Shown: positions 41,901 through 56,100 of the stretch, in pieces
Numbering within the stretch: the stretch's first letter is position 1
Layout of the letters: every line of letters starts with the position of its first letter
Source of the DNA: Maniola hyperantus
Taxonomy: Eukaryota; Arthropoda; Insecta; Lepidoptera; Nymphalidae
Assembly (NCBI RefSeq): GCF_902806685.2
Contig: NC_048542.1
Coordinates: 7,796,533-7,860,532, forward strand
Direction of reading: 5' to 3'
DNA: 64,000 nt
Notes under the pieces: model-generated
What the model saw: only the letters and a program-made list of their open reading frames with translations
What the model was told of the DNA's origin: nothing
Databases searched by the model: none
Program-made: the position numbers and the translations under genes

Positions 41901-44900
41901 CCACTTGGTATAGCTATCTTACTTTGAAAATTGTAAATACTAATTATTTGTTTATGAACACATTTTAATTTCTTTTTGCGATGTCTTAACCACAAATTAA
42001 CGGTTTTCGGAATTATTTCTTTACTTGTGCTATAAGACCTACCTACCTACCACATAATTCTAGGTCAACGGGAAGTATCCTATAGGTTTTCTTGGCAGAC
42101 ACGATGGACAGATAGACAGACACACAGACAACAAAGTGATCCTATAAGGGTTCCTTTTTCCTTTTGAGGTACGGAACCCTTGAAATAACTCCTCATGCGC
42201 CATTTTAACTCAATGGGTCAACTGTCATGAGTCATGACAAAAGTACGGTTCACCTTTAAAATTAAGACTAAAATCGTACTTTTGACATGAAATTTGACAC
42301 GAAAAGTTAAAATGGCGCGTGAGGAGTAAATTTTACGCATTATATATAATTTAGATTTCAAAAGATCTCGTTTCTAAAAAAGCATGTTAACCTTCAGATC
42401 AAAACCTCAAGTCACTCGGTGAAATTCTAGCTCACGAATACTTTAAAAGTTTACAGTTTTGGAAGTTTCCGATGTTCGGCAAATATCAACATCTTATTCC
42501 GCAGCAGCGAACGTGAATAAAATGTTATACATTTTCCTTTTGAGCTACGAATACGTGTAGGAACGGTGGAAGGCGATAACTTTAGAAGGAAACGACATTT
42601 CAAACGTCGGATACGAATAAAATACTGTTAAGAAAACAGATCAAGTGAATATAGGAAACGCAACGGGTTCCGTATAAGTAAAGTACAAAGAAAAGAAGAT
42701 TGAAGAAGACAGCCCCACACTGGCATTTTTTTTAAATGAACCGATAAGAAATTAACTATTATAGCAAGAGAATCGATGCATGCCTCGAACCGAAGCCTGG
42801 GTGTTTCCTCGTTATAAGCTCCAACTTTTAGGTCTTTCGTCTAGGATTTAATAGCCATCTTTAAAGTTTAATTCTTTTCATGTCAACAGATTTTATTCTG
42901 ACCCATGATGATTTTAGTACATCGTTAATATGGGGGAACATCACTCTTATTTTTGTAACCAAAGATCTAATACAATTACCTATCGTTACATAAACAGTAG
43001 GTACAGTAACCGGCAGAAAATATTGTACATCGACCTTTAGAAAGAAATAGCGGTTTCCGTTGAGACCGACAAAACGTCACATAGGTATGAGTGACAGAGA
43101 CAACGCTCTACGAAGCCGAAACCTCTTTCTAATAGTCGATGTACAATATTTCCTGTATGCTACTGTGCCTGTGTACATACTACATAGATAGCTTAGCGAA
43201 TTCCAACATAGTTCTCTGGTGGCCCAAGTTGTACACAGAATTATTATTAGTATGTACCCGACCTATAATTTTATCTAGTTTTAGGAACTATGGATAACTC
43301 CATATCCCTAAAGTGATATCTTTTACTTTTCACCGCAACATAACATCCTTGTCTCACGAAAACTCTTGTCTCAAGCAACTTATACTTCCAGGTATAGTGT
43401 GGACTGTGGTATAGTTTAAAGTTTAAACATAAGAGGTAGACACTTATTCTACCTCTATGAGTATACACCTCTAAAGCAGGTATGGTAGTAAATTAGAATC
43501 TCTAATTTTACCAGGTTTTTCTAGTTTTAGCTCTTTTAACTGTTGAACTAGACCTCCGAGTCCGGATTACAAGAGACGCCACACTCCCAGTCGTTCGTTC
43601 TTAGCCGATTCGATACAGACTTACAGACCTCTAAAAGCATGCGTATAAAAAAAGAGCGCTCACATGTTTCAATAGTCGCAGATAAAAGAGCATCCCCGGG
43701 GGCCTGCACCGGTACGTGTTCATTGAATAGGACACACATTATAGAAGAGACATCCTTTTGTACAAGAATTTTACTAGCTTATATTTTACTAGCGACCCGC
43801 CCCGGCTTCGCATGGATGCAATGGTGATACTCCGACATTTTGTTCAAATATCGTCATATTTCATCAAATTAATACAAACCAATATAAAACTATACCTATA
43901 AACCTTCCTCTTGAATCACTCTATCTATTGGTGAAAACCGCATTAAAATCCGTTGCGTAGTTTAAAAGATCTACGCGTTCATACATACAGACAGCGGGAA
44001 GCGACTTTATTTTATACTATGTAGAGATATTACTTCTAATATTCTTTCAAGCGCAGCCGCGGGAACCCTCGTTTGGAAAGCTAGAGATCACGGATTTTAT
44101 TCCCAGTTGACTCAATATAGGAAAAGATATTTTCTAAAGCTTATTTTTAAAGAGCTTTTCTAAATTTCCGTTGGCTACGGTTCTCTACCAAAGACTAAAC
44201 TGTGACTTGGCATTTTGGTACGAGATGTCCTAGCTAGATTATTTAGAGAATCGAGAATCGTAGGTATAGTTTACCTACGTAGGTATAATATAATTTGTAC
44301 ACCCCCAGCAATTTGAAAACTATTAAAATGCAATTTAAAAACGCTAAAAATTTTGATTAATCGAAATGACTTTACACGCGACTAGGCGACATTGTTAAAG
44401 TCATCCAAAAACGATTCCGAATGAAACAAACCCGCACAAATCGAAACCAAGCCAATAAACTTAATAGGTATAAAACTTGTTCAATATTTCGTGGATTTCC
44501 TCGTACATATTATAATCATATTAAGCTTATTGCACACTAAATAAGCTTAATATCCATTTAGTATTATGACATTGTGGCTAATTCCGTTGTACACAATCTC
44601 TAAACTAAACTAAAATGGCACGTCTAAATCTATTGCTATCCCTTTCATAATGTTGCTTGCGGAAAAGGATAGCACTAGATTTAGACCTGTTAATTAAGTT
44701 TAGTTTAGAGATTGTGTACAAGAGAATCGGCCCCATTGTCAGGTAAAGCTAACAAAATATTTTTAAAACAAAATTAGTTCGCAACATTGATAATTTTGTA
44801 TCTGCGTTACAACAAAAACGCTTTATTCAACTTGTACACATTACCACTAGGGACAACTACCGAGGGTTTCGTTTGACTTTCATACATACATACATATATG

Positions 44901-47095
44901 CAAGAGAAGCAAATAAGATACATCACCATAAAAATCCTTCTTTTTTTAATTTATAGACTAGCGCTTGGCTGCAATCAGACCTAGTGGCAAGTGATGATGT
45001 AACCTAAGATGGAGCGCTCTTGCCTAGAAGATGTCTATTCACCCTTGACTTGCAGATACCCACACTATAATTGGAGGAGAAACTGATGTTGGAAGAGCGT
45101 TCCAAATCCTAGCGGTTTGAGACTACCGAGCACAGGTCTCCTCTCAGAGTGAGAAGGGTTTGGCCATAGTGTACCACGCTGGCCATGTGCGTATTGGTAG
45201 ACTTCACACACCTTTGAGAACATTATGGAGATCTCTCAAGCATGCAGGTTTCCTCACGATGTTTTCCTTCACCGTTAAAGCAAGTGATATTTAATTAATT
45301 AAAACGCACATAACTCTGAAAAGTTAGAGGTGCGTGCCCGGGATCGAACCCCCGACCTCCGATTAGAAGGCGGACGTCCTAACCACTAGGCTATCACAGC
45401 TTTTATTTTTTAGCAAATTTTTATAATTTTTTTTTAAATTAATACACCTAGATGTAAAATACGAATTCCCAGACGTTTTGACACATAAGTAACTATGTTT
45501 ATAGTTTTGTAATTAACAAAGCAGTCGCTAAATGACCGGTATTATCACTACTAATTAATAACCAATTATGACCAGTTTGATTAAGGCAGCTCAGTTCGGT
45601 GCTTTCTTCATACAAACGTAGGAGGGAAAATACAACAATATTCGATATTGTACGCACAAAACTAAGAATTATATCGATTTATCTCGTCATTATCTAGGTT
45701 CAATGATATCTAAAACATTGAAAAAAATATTGATTTAAAAGTTACGAGCCTCAAAAGATTCCTATTTTAACACTAAATTTATGTCAACTTTGGGCGTAAA
45801 TAAATAAGATTAGGAATAGGAAAATTCTAAAAAAAATTATCATTAGACATAGTTTATTTATTCATTAGTTGAAATAACTTTACTTTGCAAACCTAAATTC
45901 AGTAGTTTTTTCTCAAAAATACTTTTCCCAAACTACTGTTCAACCCTTTTCAAGCGCTAGATTTCGGCTAAAATCATCATGCTTCTCACCCCAAAACATT
46001 AGACACCGCGCGGGTGGCGGAGGGAAGGGCCAGCCCAGCGGCGCGCGGCTGCGCGTGTAATATTGTGGTTTCTATGACGACAACTGTTGTTATTAATATG
46101 TTTTCAAAAACAAAAGTCGTAATGATTTTATAAAATTAATTTTTATTCAGTGGCTATGCAAATGTGTAGAAGATTGAGCAGAGCAGAGTCAATAAGTCCT
46201 TCAAATACTTATTGCATTTTGTACATTGACCTCTGGAATTTGAAATTTGGACACCAATTTTATTCATTGGTTTATTGACCTGACTTTGTTGTTGAGGTCC
46301 TAGTAGGGATATCTACTCGTGTGGTCCTAGTACAATAGGTAAGTAACTTTGTTTAGTTATTTATTTTATCTAATTTTAAAAAACCGGCCAAGTGCGAGTT
46401 GCTCGCGCACCAAGGGTTCCGTACTCAGGTATTTTTTTGACATTTTGCTCCATAAATCAAAAACTATTATGCATAAAAATAAATAAAAATGTGTTTTAGA
46501 ATACACAAGTAAAGCCCTTTCATATAATACCCCACTTGGTATACTTATCATACATTGAAAATTGAAAATACTAATTATTTTTTCATTAACACACTTTAAT
46601 TTTTTTTTGTAAGTTGTAATCACAAATCTATGGTTTTCGGATTTATTCCTTTACTTGTGCTCTAAGACCTACGTACCTACTAAATTTCATGATTCTGGGT
46701 CAACGGGAAGTATCCTATAGGTTTGTGTGACAGATACGACACAGACGGAGAGACGGACAGACAGACAGACAACGAAGTGATCCTAAGGGTCCCTTTTTTC
46801 CTTATAAAGTACGGAACCCTAAAAAGGCACCTGTATATGTATAATAATATAGGTAGGTAGGTACCTACCTGGTGGTATTTCTTTGTATTTTTAGGGTTCC
46901 GTACCTCAGAAGGAAAAAACGGAACCCTCTGTCTGTCGGTCCGTCTGTCCGTCCGTCCGTCTGTCCGTCCGTCCGTCCGTCCGTCAGTCCGTCCGTCCGT
47001 CCATGCGTCTGTCGGTCCGTCCATCGGTCCGTCTGCCCGTCCGTCTGTCCGTCTGTTCGTCTGTCGGTCTGTCCGTCTGTCTGTCTGTCCGTCTA

Positions 47096-47146
<51 letters not shown>

Positions 47147-50100
47147 TACAAATAAAGTACGCAACGCTTCGTACAAATAGTACTTTTTTATTTATTTACT
47201 AGCTGACGCCCGCGACTTCGTCCGCGTGGATGTAGGTTTTCAAAAGCCCGTGGGAACTCTTTTATTTTCTGGGATAAAAGAAGGCAGGTCATGCCTGTCG
47301 TAGAGGTGATGGCCGTTGGAGCCGGAAAGTTCTTGAGTGGAGACCGCGTAGGTATAAGTAAGCGTAGTGTGGGACGCCTTCCAGCACGATGGACCGACGA
47401 TATACAGAGGCTGGCGGGAAGTGGCTAGGTGAGGAAGGCTGAGGACCGGGTGTGGTGGCGCTCTTTAGGGAAAGCCTATGTCCAACAGTGGACGACCGCA
47501 GGCTGATGATGATGGAAAAAATCACGTTGATCCGTTGCACCCCTCACACGTCCCTATCCGCCTTCTCCACTCCTGTCACGCTGGCGAATAAGTTTGGAAT
47601 AGAATAGGATTTCGATGGAGTGCGTGGATTTTTGTGAACGGAGTTCAACCATGTAGCCAGTATACATTTTAACTTTCAACCCCTCTCCTAAGGGAACCAT
47701 GCTGAATTTCGGGATAAAAAGTATCCTATATCCTATATCCTCATAGTATGACGTCAAATCGTACCAAGTTTCATTGGAATCCATTCAGTAGTTTCAGCGT
47801 GATGCGCGGCCGTGATACAGACAGACAGACAGACAGACAGACAAAAATGAAAAAAAATCCAGTTTTGGGTTCAGTATCGATTATAGAGTGCCCTCGAAAA
47901 AAAAATTTCAAAATATCTTCAATGTACAGAATTTCACCTGTTACAGTTTTATTATAAGTAATAAAATAATAATAATAATATTGATTCAGATACAAGTTAG
48001 CCCTTGACTGCAATCTCACCTGGTGGTAGGTGACGATACAGTCTTGCTTACGACTATTTCGGATCGGAAATTCTTGGATTCAGGTTAAATGCAGTGCAAA
48101 AAGAGAGATCATTAGGATTCCGTACCTCAAAAGGAAAAAGGAACCCTTATAGGATCAGTTTGTTGTCTGTCTGTCTGTCCGTCTTACAAATAAAGTACGC
48201 AACGCGTACTAGTACGCGTAGTCTGTCTGTCTGCTAGCTTTTCACAGCTCATCCATTTAACCAATTTTGATGAAATTTGGTACAAAAATAGCTTGCATCC
48301 CGGGGAAGAACATAGGCTACTTTTATGATAAATAAGATTTAGTGGATACCGCTATTTTTCTGGAAATAACGTTAGATGCGAAACTTCAATGGGGCTCTCA
48401 TATAAATAACTTATCGAACAGACAGTTCTGCTGCAAATGCGGTAAAAAAGATTCGCCAGTTGACAGACATAGAAACGGCGAGACTAGTATATTTTAGTTA
48501 CTTTCACAGCATTATGTCATATGGCATATTATTAGAAAAGAAAAAGAAAGAAAAGAAAAAACGTTTATTTTTTAAAGCTGTACCACACATTACCAGTTAC
48601 CAACTGGTTAGGTTATCCCAGCGCCTCTTATACTTGAGTAATAAAGTCAAAAAACCTCAAGTAGAAGAAGCGCCGGAATAAAGTATGTCATGTGTGGCAC
48701 AACCCAAAAAAAAGGTCCCTACTCAGCATAAATGCATATTGTCTTGCACAAGTACAAAAACATACAGCGCTGGTTTTCAGTAGAAACCCTGATTCAGATG
48801 GCACCACGGAATTATTATGGGGTAATGCTGCTGATATAAATTCTATTTTTGTGCTGCAGAAAAGGGCTGTTCGAGCCATATATAGTATGGGACCACGAGA
48901 GTCGCTGAGAACTAAATTTAGAGAAGTTAAAATTATGACAGTGCATAATCAATATATTTTTGAAAATTTATTGTACGTATATAAAAACATAAATAAATTA
49001 AAAAAAAAAGTGACTGTCATAAGTTCAAAGTGACTGTCATAAGTTCAAAGTTTTCATAAAACGTAAACTAATTAAAAAATCCTATTACATTGTAAAGGAT
49101 TATTTAAATGATAAGCAAGCTTGGAAATGAGTTGCTCGGCTTTGTGATAGTTCTAATAAGTTTAATTTATGATTTTGTAAAGTGGTGATAATAAAAAGAA
49201 TACCCGGCTGAGTTAGCTGTGGGCTCTTCTCAGTCTTGGGCACGTTTGGAACCCTCGTAGCGTTTGCGAAATAATTATCACCACTATATTTTACAAATCC
49301 AACAACTGACAATCGAAAAGAGTAATTTATTACCTATTTTGAACAAATCATTTGACTTTGACTTTTGATCTCGGAAAATCAAAGTTCCCACGGGATTTTT
49401 AAAAAACCTAAATCCACGCGGACGAAGTTACGGGCATCATCTAGTGCATACTAAATAGTTTTTGATTCATCATGCAAAATGTCAAAAAATACTATTTACC
49501 TATTTATTTATTTTTATTTTTCACTAGCTGCCCCGGCGAACTTCGTACCGCCTAACAGTCGATTCTTTTTCAGGATTTTTTTAAAAATTTTCTCTACGTA
49601 AGAACCATATTCGTACTTCAAGGAATATTATAAAAAAAGAATTAGCGAAATCGGTTCAGCTGTTCTCGAGATTTGCGATCAGCAACACATTTAGCGATTC
49701 ATTTTTATATGTACCGAAATTCTAGTTACATAGTAGTAATAAATTAAGTTACATTGTAAATGCTTATCTCTAAACAGAGATTTAGAGATAAACATTTTAC
49801 TATTGTAGTACGGAAACCTCGGGGCGCGAGTCTGACTCGTACTTGGCCGGTCGGTCTGTCGGTCGGTCGGTCGATTTATTTTAGAATGCATCGTATCGAC
49901 AGCTGGTGGTAGTAGTTTACATATATCCTACTAATATTATAAACTAGGTGAAGCTATGATAGCCTAGTGGTTAGGACGTCCGCCTTCTAAACGGAGGTCG
50001 GGGGGTTCGATCCCGGGCACGCACCTCTAACTTTTCGGAGTTATACGCGTTTTAATTAATTAAATATCACTTGCTTTAACGGTAAAGGAAAACATCGTGA

Positions 50101-53100
50101 GGAAACCTGCATGCCGAGTTCTCCATAATGTTCTCAAAGGTGTGTGAATTCTACCAATCCGCACATGGCCAGCGTGGTAGACTATGGCCAAAACCCTTCT
50201 CACTCTGAGAGGAGACCCCTGCTCTGTAGTGAGCCGGCGATGGGTTGATCATGATAATGATGAGGTGATGCCCGCGACTTCGTACGCGTGGAATTAGATT
50301 TTTAAAAATCCCGTGGAAACTCTTTGATTTTCCGGGATAAAAAGTAGCCTATGTCACTCTCCAGGTCAACCATACCCATGCAAAAAATCACTTCGATCCG
50401 TTGCTCTGTTGCGACGTGATTGAAGGACAAACCAACGAACCAACAAACAAACACACTTTCACATTTATAATAGGTGTAGTGATGTGTGTGTGTGGATGTT
50501 TGGATGTTTGTTACTCAATCACACAAAAACGGCTGAACGGTTTTGGATGAAATTGGGAATGGAGATAGATAAAAGTGTTAATTTAGGGTATACCCTAAAT
50601 TAACACATAGGCTACTTTTTATCCCGGAAAATCAAAGAGTTCCCACGGGATTTTTAAAAACCTAATTCCACGCGGACGAAGTTGGGGGCATCAACTAGTA
50701 ATAAAATATAATTTGGACTTATCCGAATTCCGAAAGTCAGGGTTGTCAAATCACACTTATATTATAAAGGCGAAATTTTGTATCTGCGTGTGTGTGTGTA
50801 TAGGTTTGTTACCCTTTCACGCAAAAAGTACAAGACGGATTTGGCTGAAATTTGAAATAGTGATCGCTTTTGAAAGAGTTCTCGCGGGATTAAAAAACCA
50901 CTATATCCTCGCGGACGAAGTCGCGTGTATCATCTAGTTACAAATACATAAATACATTTTCAAAAAGATTTTCATTTCATTTCATTTCATTTCATTTCAA
51001 ATATAAGTATGTAGGTCATATTGTGTGCTTAGACAATTTAATTATATACTTGAGTTTTCATGTAACAGAAACAAAAATGGATTGGCGGAAGAGGAAAAAG
51101 AAACGGTTTAGACTCGCAAAAGCAAATCCCTTGCAAAGAGGAGATCTATTAAAATTCATCAGAATCTTTCCAAACCATAATATTATCTTGTGATGATAAT
51201 GCCATTACTTTTTCGGGGTTATTCCTGTGAGTCACACCCGACGTGAGTAACAATGTGACTCGAGGGGAATTTTATTTGACTGAATATGTACTTTTCCGGG
51301 ATGCTGAATTTGATAATGACATTTATTTTCAAATCCAAAATAGCAGACATGCACTTTTCACAAAAAATAGAAATGGGTGTCGTTTTCAGGGTTTCCAGGA
51401 TGCTGGTTTTGATAATGACATTAATTTTTTAATCTAAGATGGCGGGCCAGCACTTTTTATAAAAAATAGACGCGAGTGTCGTTTTCAAGGTTCTCCAGGA
51501 TGGTGAATTTGATGATGACATTTATTTATTTTCAATAAATACTTATATATTATACTTCTATTTTAGTGGATCACAGGATTTTCTTTGACAAGGAAACGAC
51601 AAAGCAAAAAATCGAATTGAATTAGATTATGATGCTATCACACCGTACCATTTAGAGCCAGCTTCTGAAAATTTGACACTGTGTTTGTAAGTTGATATTA
51701 TTTAGATACTAGCTAATGCCCGCGACTTCGCCCGCGTGGATTTCACATTTTTCAAAATCCCGCGGGAACTCTTTGATTTTCCGGGATAAAAAGTAGCCTA
51801 TGTGTTAATCCAGTTAAGAATTCTAAATTTCATTCAAATCCGTTCAGCCTTTTTTGCGTGATTGAGTAACAAACATCCAAACATCTACACTTTCACATTT
51901 ATAATTCCACTAGCTGCCCTGGCGAACTTCGTTCCGCCTACGGCCTAACAGTCGATTCAAATTTTTTAAATTTTTCTCTCGGTAAGAACCATCCTCGTAC
52001 TTCAAGGAATACCTAATTTAAAAAAAGAATTAGCGAAATCGGTTCAGCTGTTCTCGAGATTTGCGATGACATTTAGTGATTCATTTTTATATTATAGACT
52101 AGCTTATGCTCGCGACTTCGTCCGCGTGGGCTACACAAAATTTCGAACCCCTATTTCACCCCCTCCAGAGTTGAATTTTCAAAAATCCCTTCTTAGTGGA
52201 TGCCTGCGTCATAATAGCTATCTGCATGCCAAATTTCAGCACGATCCGTCCAGTATTTTGAGCTGTGCGTTGATAGATCAGTCAGTCAGTCAGTCAGTCA
52301 GTCAGTCAGTCAGTCAGTCAGTCAGTCAGTCAGTCACCTTTTTCTTTTAAATATTTAGATTAGGATTAGGATAATATAATTATTATGTTACTAGCTGCCC
52401 CGACGAACTTCGCACCGCCTACAGTCGATTCTTTTTCAGGACTTTTTTAAAAAAATTCTCTCCATAAGAACCATCCCCGTACTTCAAGGAATATTATCAA
52501 AAAGAATTAGCGAAATCGGTGCAGCTGTTCTCGAGATTTGCGATCAGCAACACATTCAGCGATTCATTTTTATATAATATAGAGATTTACTATTTGTTGT
52601 CAGATTTGTCAATGCTGAATTATGTTGTATTTTAGTGACTCAAGACATTCCTTTTAGAAGAAAACAAGGAAAATAAAATGAATATGCCCAATATACGTAC
52701 CACTGAAATCCAACATGATACTGCAACATTCAATTCTGTACTAAATATTGAAAGGTCTACCATCCCATACTTGTAAGTTGTTATGCTATGTTTTTTGCAT
52801 ACATTCTATATAGATAATACTCACAATATAATTATGTTGATTGTATGTTTATTAATTCCAGAAATGAAATGGAGAGCTTCAATAGTTCTGCGTCGAATGA
52901 TACATCTAATGTGACTGTTGAAACAGAAAATGATACATATTGTGTTTATGTGTGTAGTGGGCTTTTAGAGGGAAATTGAATTGTACCTACTTCCTACTTA
53001 TAAAAATAAAATTTTCATTTTTGAGATCAAAGTGGAATTTATTTTGACTTTTGTATACACAAGTAGATAGTATATATAGTTTTTAGTCGCTACTAATAGA

Positions 53101-56100
53101 TAAGTGAAGGCAACAAAAGTTATTTTCACAGACAAACGAATGTGTAATCATGTGTTCCTAATAGGTAATCCGCCAGCACAGAGAATTCAACTCCTAGAGT
53201 ACGCATATACAAGGTTTTACATGAAAACAAAATCGTAAAATGTTGGCGGGGGACAGGGGAGAATGCTTTGTTGTGATTGGTGGACTGACTAATCAAAACA
53301 ATGTGCGGAATGAGGGTACCGAACGGGCGTGGGCGATGATTCATTTAAAATTCCGTGGGATCACCACGATTTAGCAATGCAATTCCTTAGGTACAGCATC
53401 AGGGTCGAGAAGTGGGTCTTCGAGTTCAATGATAAAGTCTTTACTTGATAGATATAGGTACCTACCTCCAATATCAATTTATAACCGACAGTTTCAAAAT
53501 CCCATAAGTTTTGGTGGTCATGTCCCCTGCAGCATCAGGATTGAGGAGTTGAAATCCTGTGTGTCCTATATAAAATGACATTTTATATAGGACAATGTTG
53601 CAAAGTTTCTTTATCAATTAAAAAAATACGCAAATCGGTTCAGAAATCTCGGAGATTTCTGTGTACATAGGTAGAAAAACACAACTCCTTTTTTAAAAGT
53701 CGGTTAAAAAAGTATCCTTTGTTAATCCTCTACTTGTCTGTAAAAGTCCCGTCAAAATAGGTTCTGCCGTTCCGAAGATTAGCCCGTTCAAACAGACAGA
53801 CAGACAGACAGTTTTTAAAAACGTTTGATTCAGCTGTTATGGTACAGTTCAAATAACAATATTATGAGCTTGCGGTAGTTATTTCGAAATTACAGACAGA
53901 CACTTCATAGAAGTATGGATTTCTATAATATATACGAGTTGTTTATACACGCTGAGGCAGTAGTTACCTAATAGGTATGTATGTAAGTGAGATTTTATAG
54001 TATTCATCAAAAGATAAGTAGGTAATCATTATCATTCAAAAAAAAATTAAAAAATATTTATTTCAGTAGGTAAAACAATTTCACATAGTGCGTAGTAATT
54101 GGGACCATCCCAGTAACTGTTTTAGTATTGCTACGAGTACTCGTGGCAGGCGACCCCGCTCTTCCATAAAATCTTATACAATAATAATTGAAATAAGTAG
54201 TTCCTTCATAAATCATATATTTACAAAAATTCATCGGTGATATCTGTCCAACTATCTGTGTGCCATCATCAATATATCCGGACGCTAGTGTGAGCGCATG
54301 CACTCGCTACACTGCTCATCACTGAGTCTATTTCTTTCTATCACAATGTTAGGTGAAATAGCATACAGGTTACCCACGTGGGCCGAGCAGTTCGGACGTG
54401 CATCCAGCGTCACCTTAAGTCTAACTTCTAGACGTCGATTTCAATTTACATATTTGATACTAGACTAATCACTGCTACGAAAACATTTTCAGAAATAAGT
54501 TGCAAAAAGTAACATCCATACTTACAACTTTAATTTATCATTCATTATAAAACAAACAGACAGACAGCATAGGTTTAGTAATAGAGTCCCGTTTGTCACC
54601 CTTAGGCTTTAAACCCTAAAATATATAATAGAACTATGCTTAGAGTTTCTCTACGTCATCTATGTGAACAAATCAGAAATGAGGTGATCCGTAGGAGAAC
54701 TAGAGTAACCGACATAGGTCAATTGATGGTTGCGAAGCTGAAGTTGCAATGGGCAGGGCACATAGTTCGGAAAACCGATAAACGTCGGGGTCCCAAGGTG
54801 CTGGAATGGCGACCTTACACCGGAAGGCTCAGCGTTGGAAGACCCCCACTAGGTGGAAGGACGACATCAGACGAGTCGCAGGGAGCGGCTGGATTCAGGT
54901 GACGCAAGACCGTGGTGTGTGGAACTCCCTACAAAAGACTATGTCCAGCAGTGGACGTCTATCGGTTGATGATGATGACGATGAATCATGTAGTACAAGC
55001 TTTAACGTCATACTTTCCATCGACCTACGCTCGATCCACAATAAAACCTATGAAACCGTTATACAACAACATAATGAATACCAGATACAAATGCGCTGTT
55101 AAATATTTAAAAGGGTTGATCGAATCCATATTTATCGATCCTCCAACATGGGCTTCAGCTGTCAGAATATGGCAACGAAGATTTAATTTGTGGATGACTT
55201 TAAATAATAAAGTAGGGGCCGAATACACGAATTTATTGATTGCTTAATTTCGTAGCTCGCGAATTTTTTTCTTTTAGGACTGCCGCAGAGGAAAACATAG
55301 TCTACGCAGGCCCTTAAAATGATTTTAAAACTTTCTCATAAATTCAGACAAAGTATTCACCCAACAATCACGAACTACATTTTTCTTTTCTTTAACAAGA
55401 GCTTGCCTTTTTTGATATACATACTCGTTATTTTATTGATCCATAATGAGATAAGCTAACAGAACAAAAAGCATAGGAATGACAGAGTTACTCCAGTCCC
55501 TAGAAACCCAGGACAGGATCTTCTCCTGTCCTGGGTTTCTAGGGACTGGAGAAGAATCTGACTTTCTTTCTTAAGGGCATTGTACAAGAACGTAAGCTTT
55601 GAACGAACAAAAACTTCCACATAAATGGTTGCATAGTCGATTCATGTTTAAACTACATAGTATAGAAGATAGATACCCGCTTGGCTGCATTTTTATAGCT
55701 GAATATAGGATATGCCCGACCCATGTTATATGTCTACGTCCTGATCAATGTAAAGGAAAGAGAATTTATGGTATAACCGGCAATAAACCATTTCGATACT
55801 TTATCGACATCCGCAATGCATAAATACATCATAACATAGTACGTAATGGTTTTTTGGTTCTTGGTCACGAGCATAAGCTGGTCTAAATATATAAAAGGAA
55901 AAGGTGACTGACTGACTGACTGATCTATCAACGCACAGCTCAAACTACCTACTGGACGGATCGGGCTGAATTTTGGCATTGCAGATAGCTATTATGACGT
56001 TGGCATCCGCTAAGAAATGATTTTTGAAAATTCAACCCCTAAGGAGGTGAAATAGGGTTTGAAACTTATGTAGTCCACGCGGACGAAGTCGCGGGCATAA

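Noticed and set aside
46872..47180. Open frame reading as repeated Pro-Ser-Val-Cys/Arg units
   Set aside because: It is a CCGT/CTGT simple-repeat array translated in one frame. The same applies to the frames at 11718-11927, 9887-10069 and 52066-52350.
48460..48681. 73-codon plus-strand protein
   Set aside because: It is a LINE fragment running into a nested insertion, not an independent gene.
49952..50030. Genuine tRNA-Arg gene
   Set aside because: The tRNA-like head is followed by a conserved SINE body and recurs in several copies. The T arm here has an extra G.
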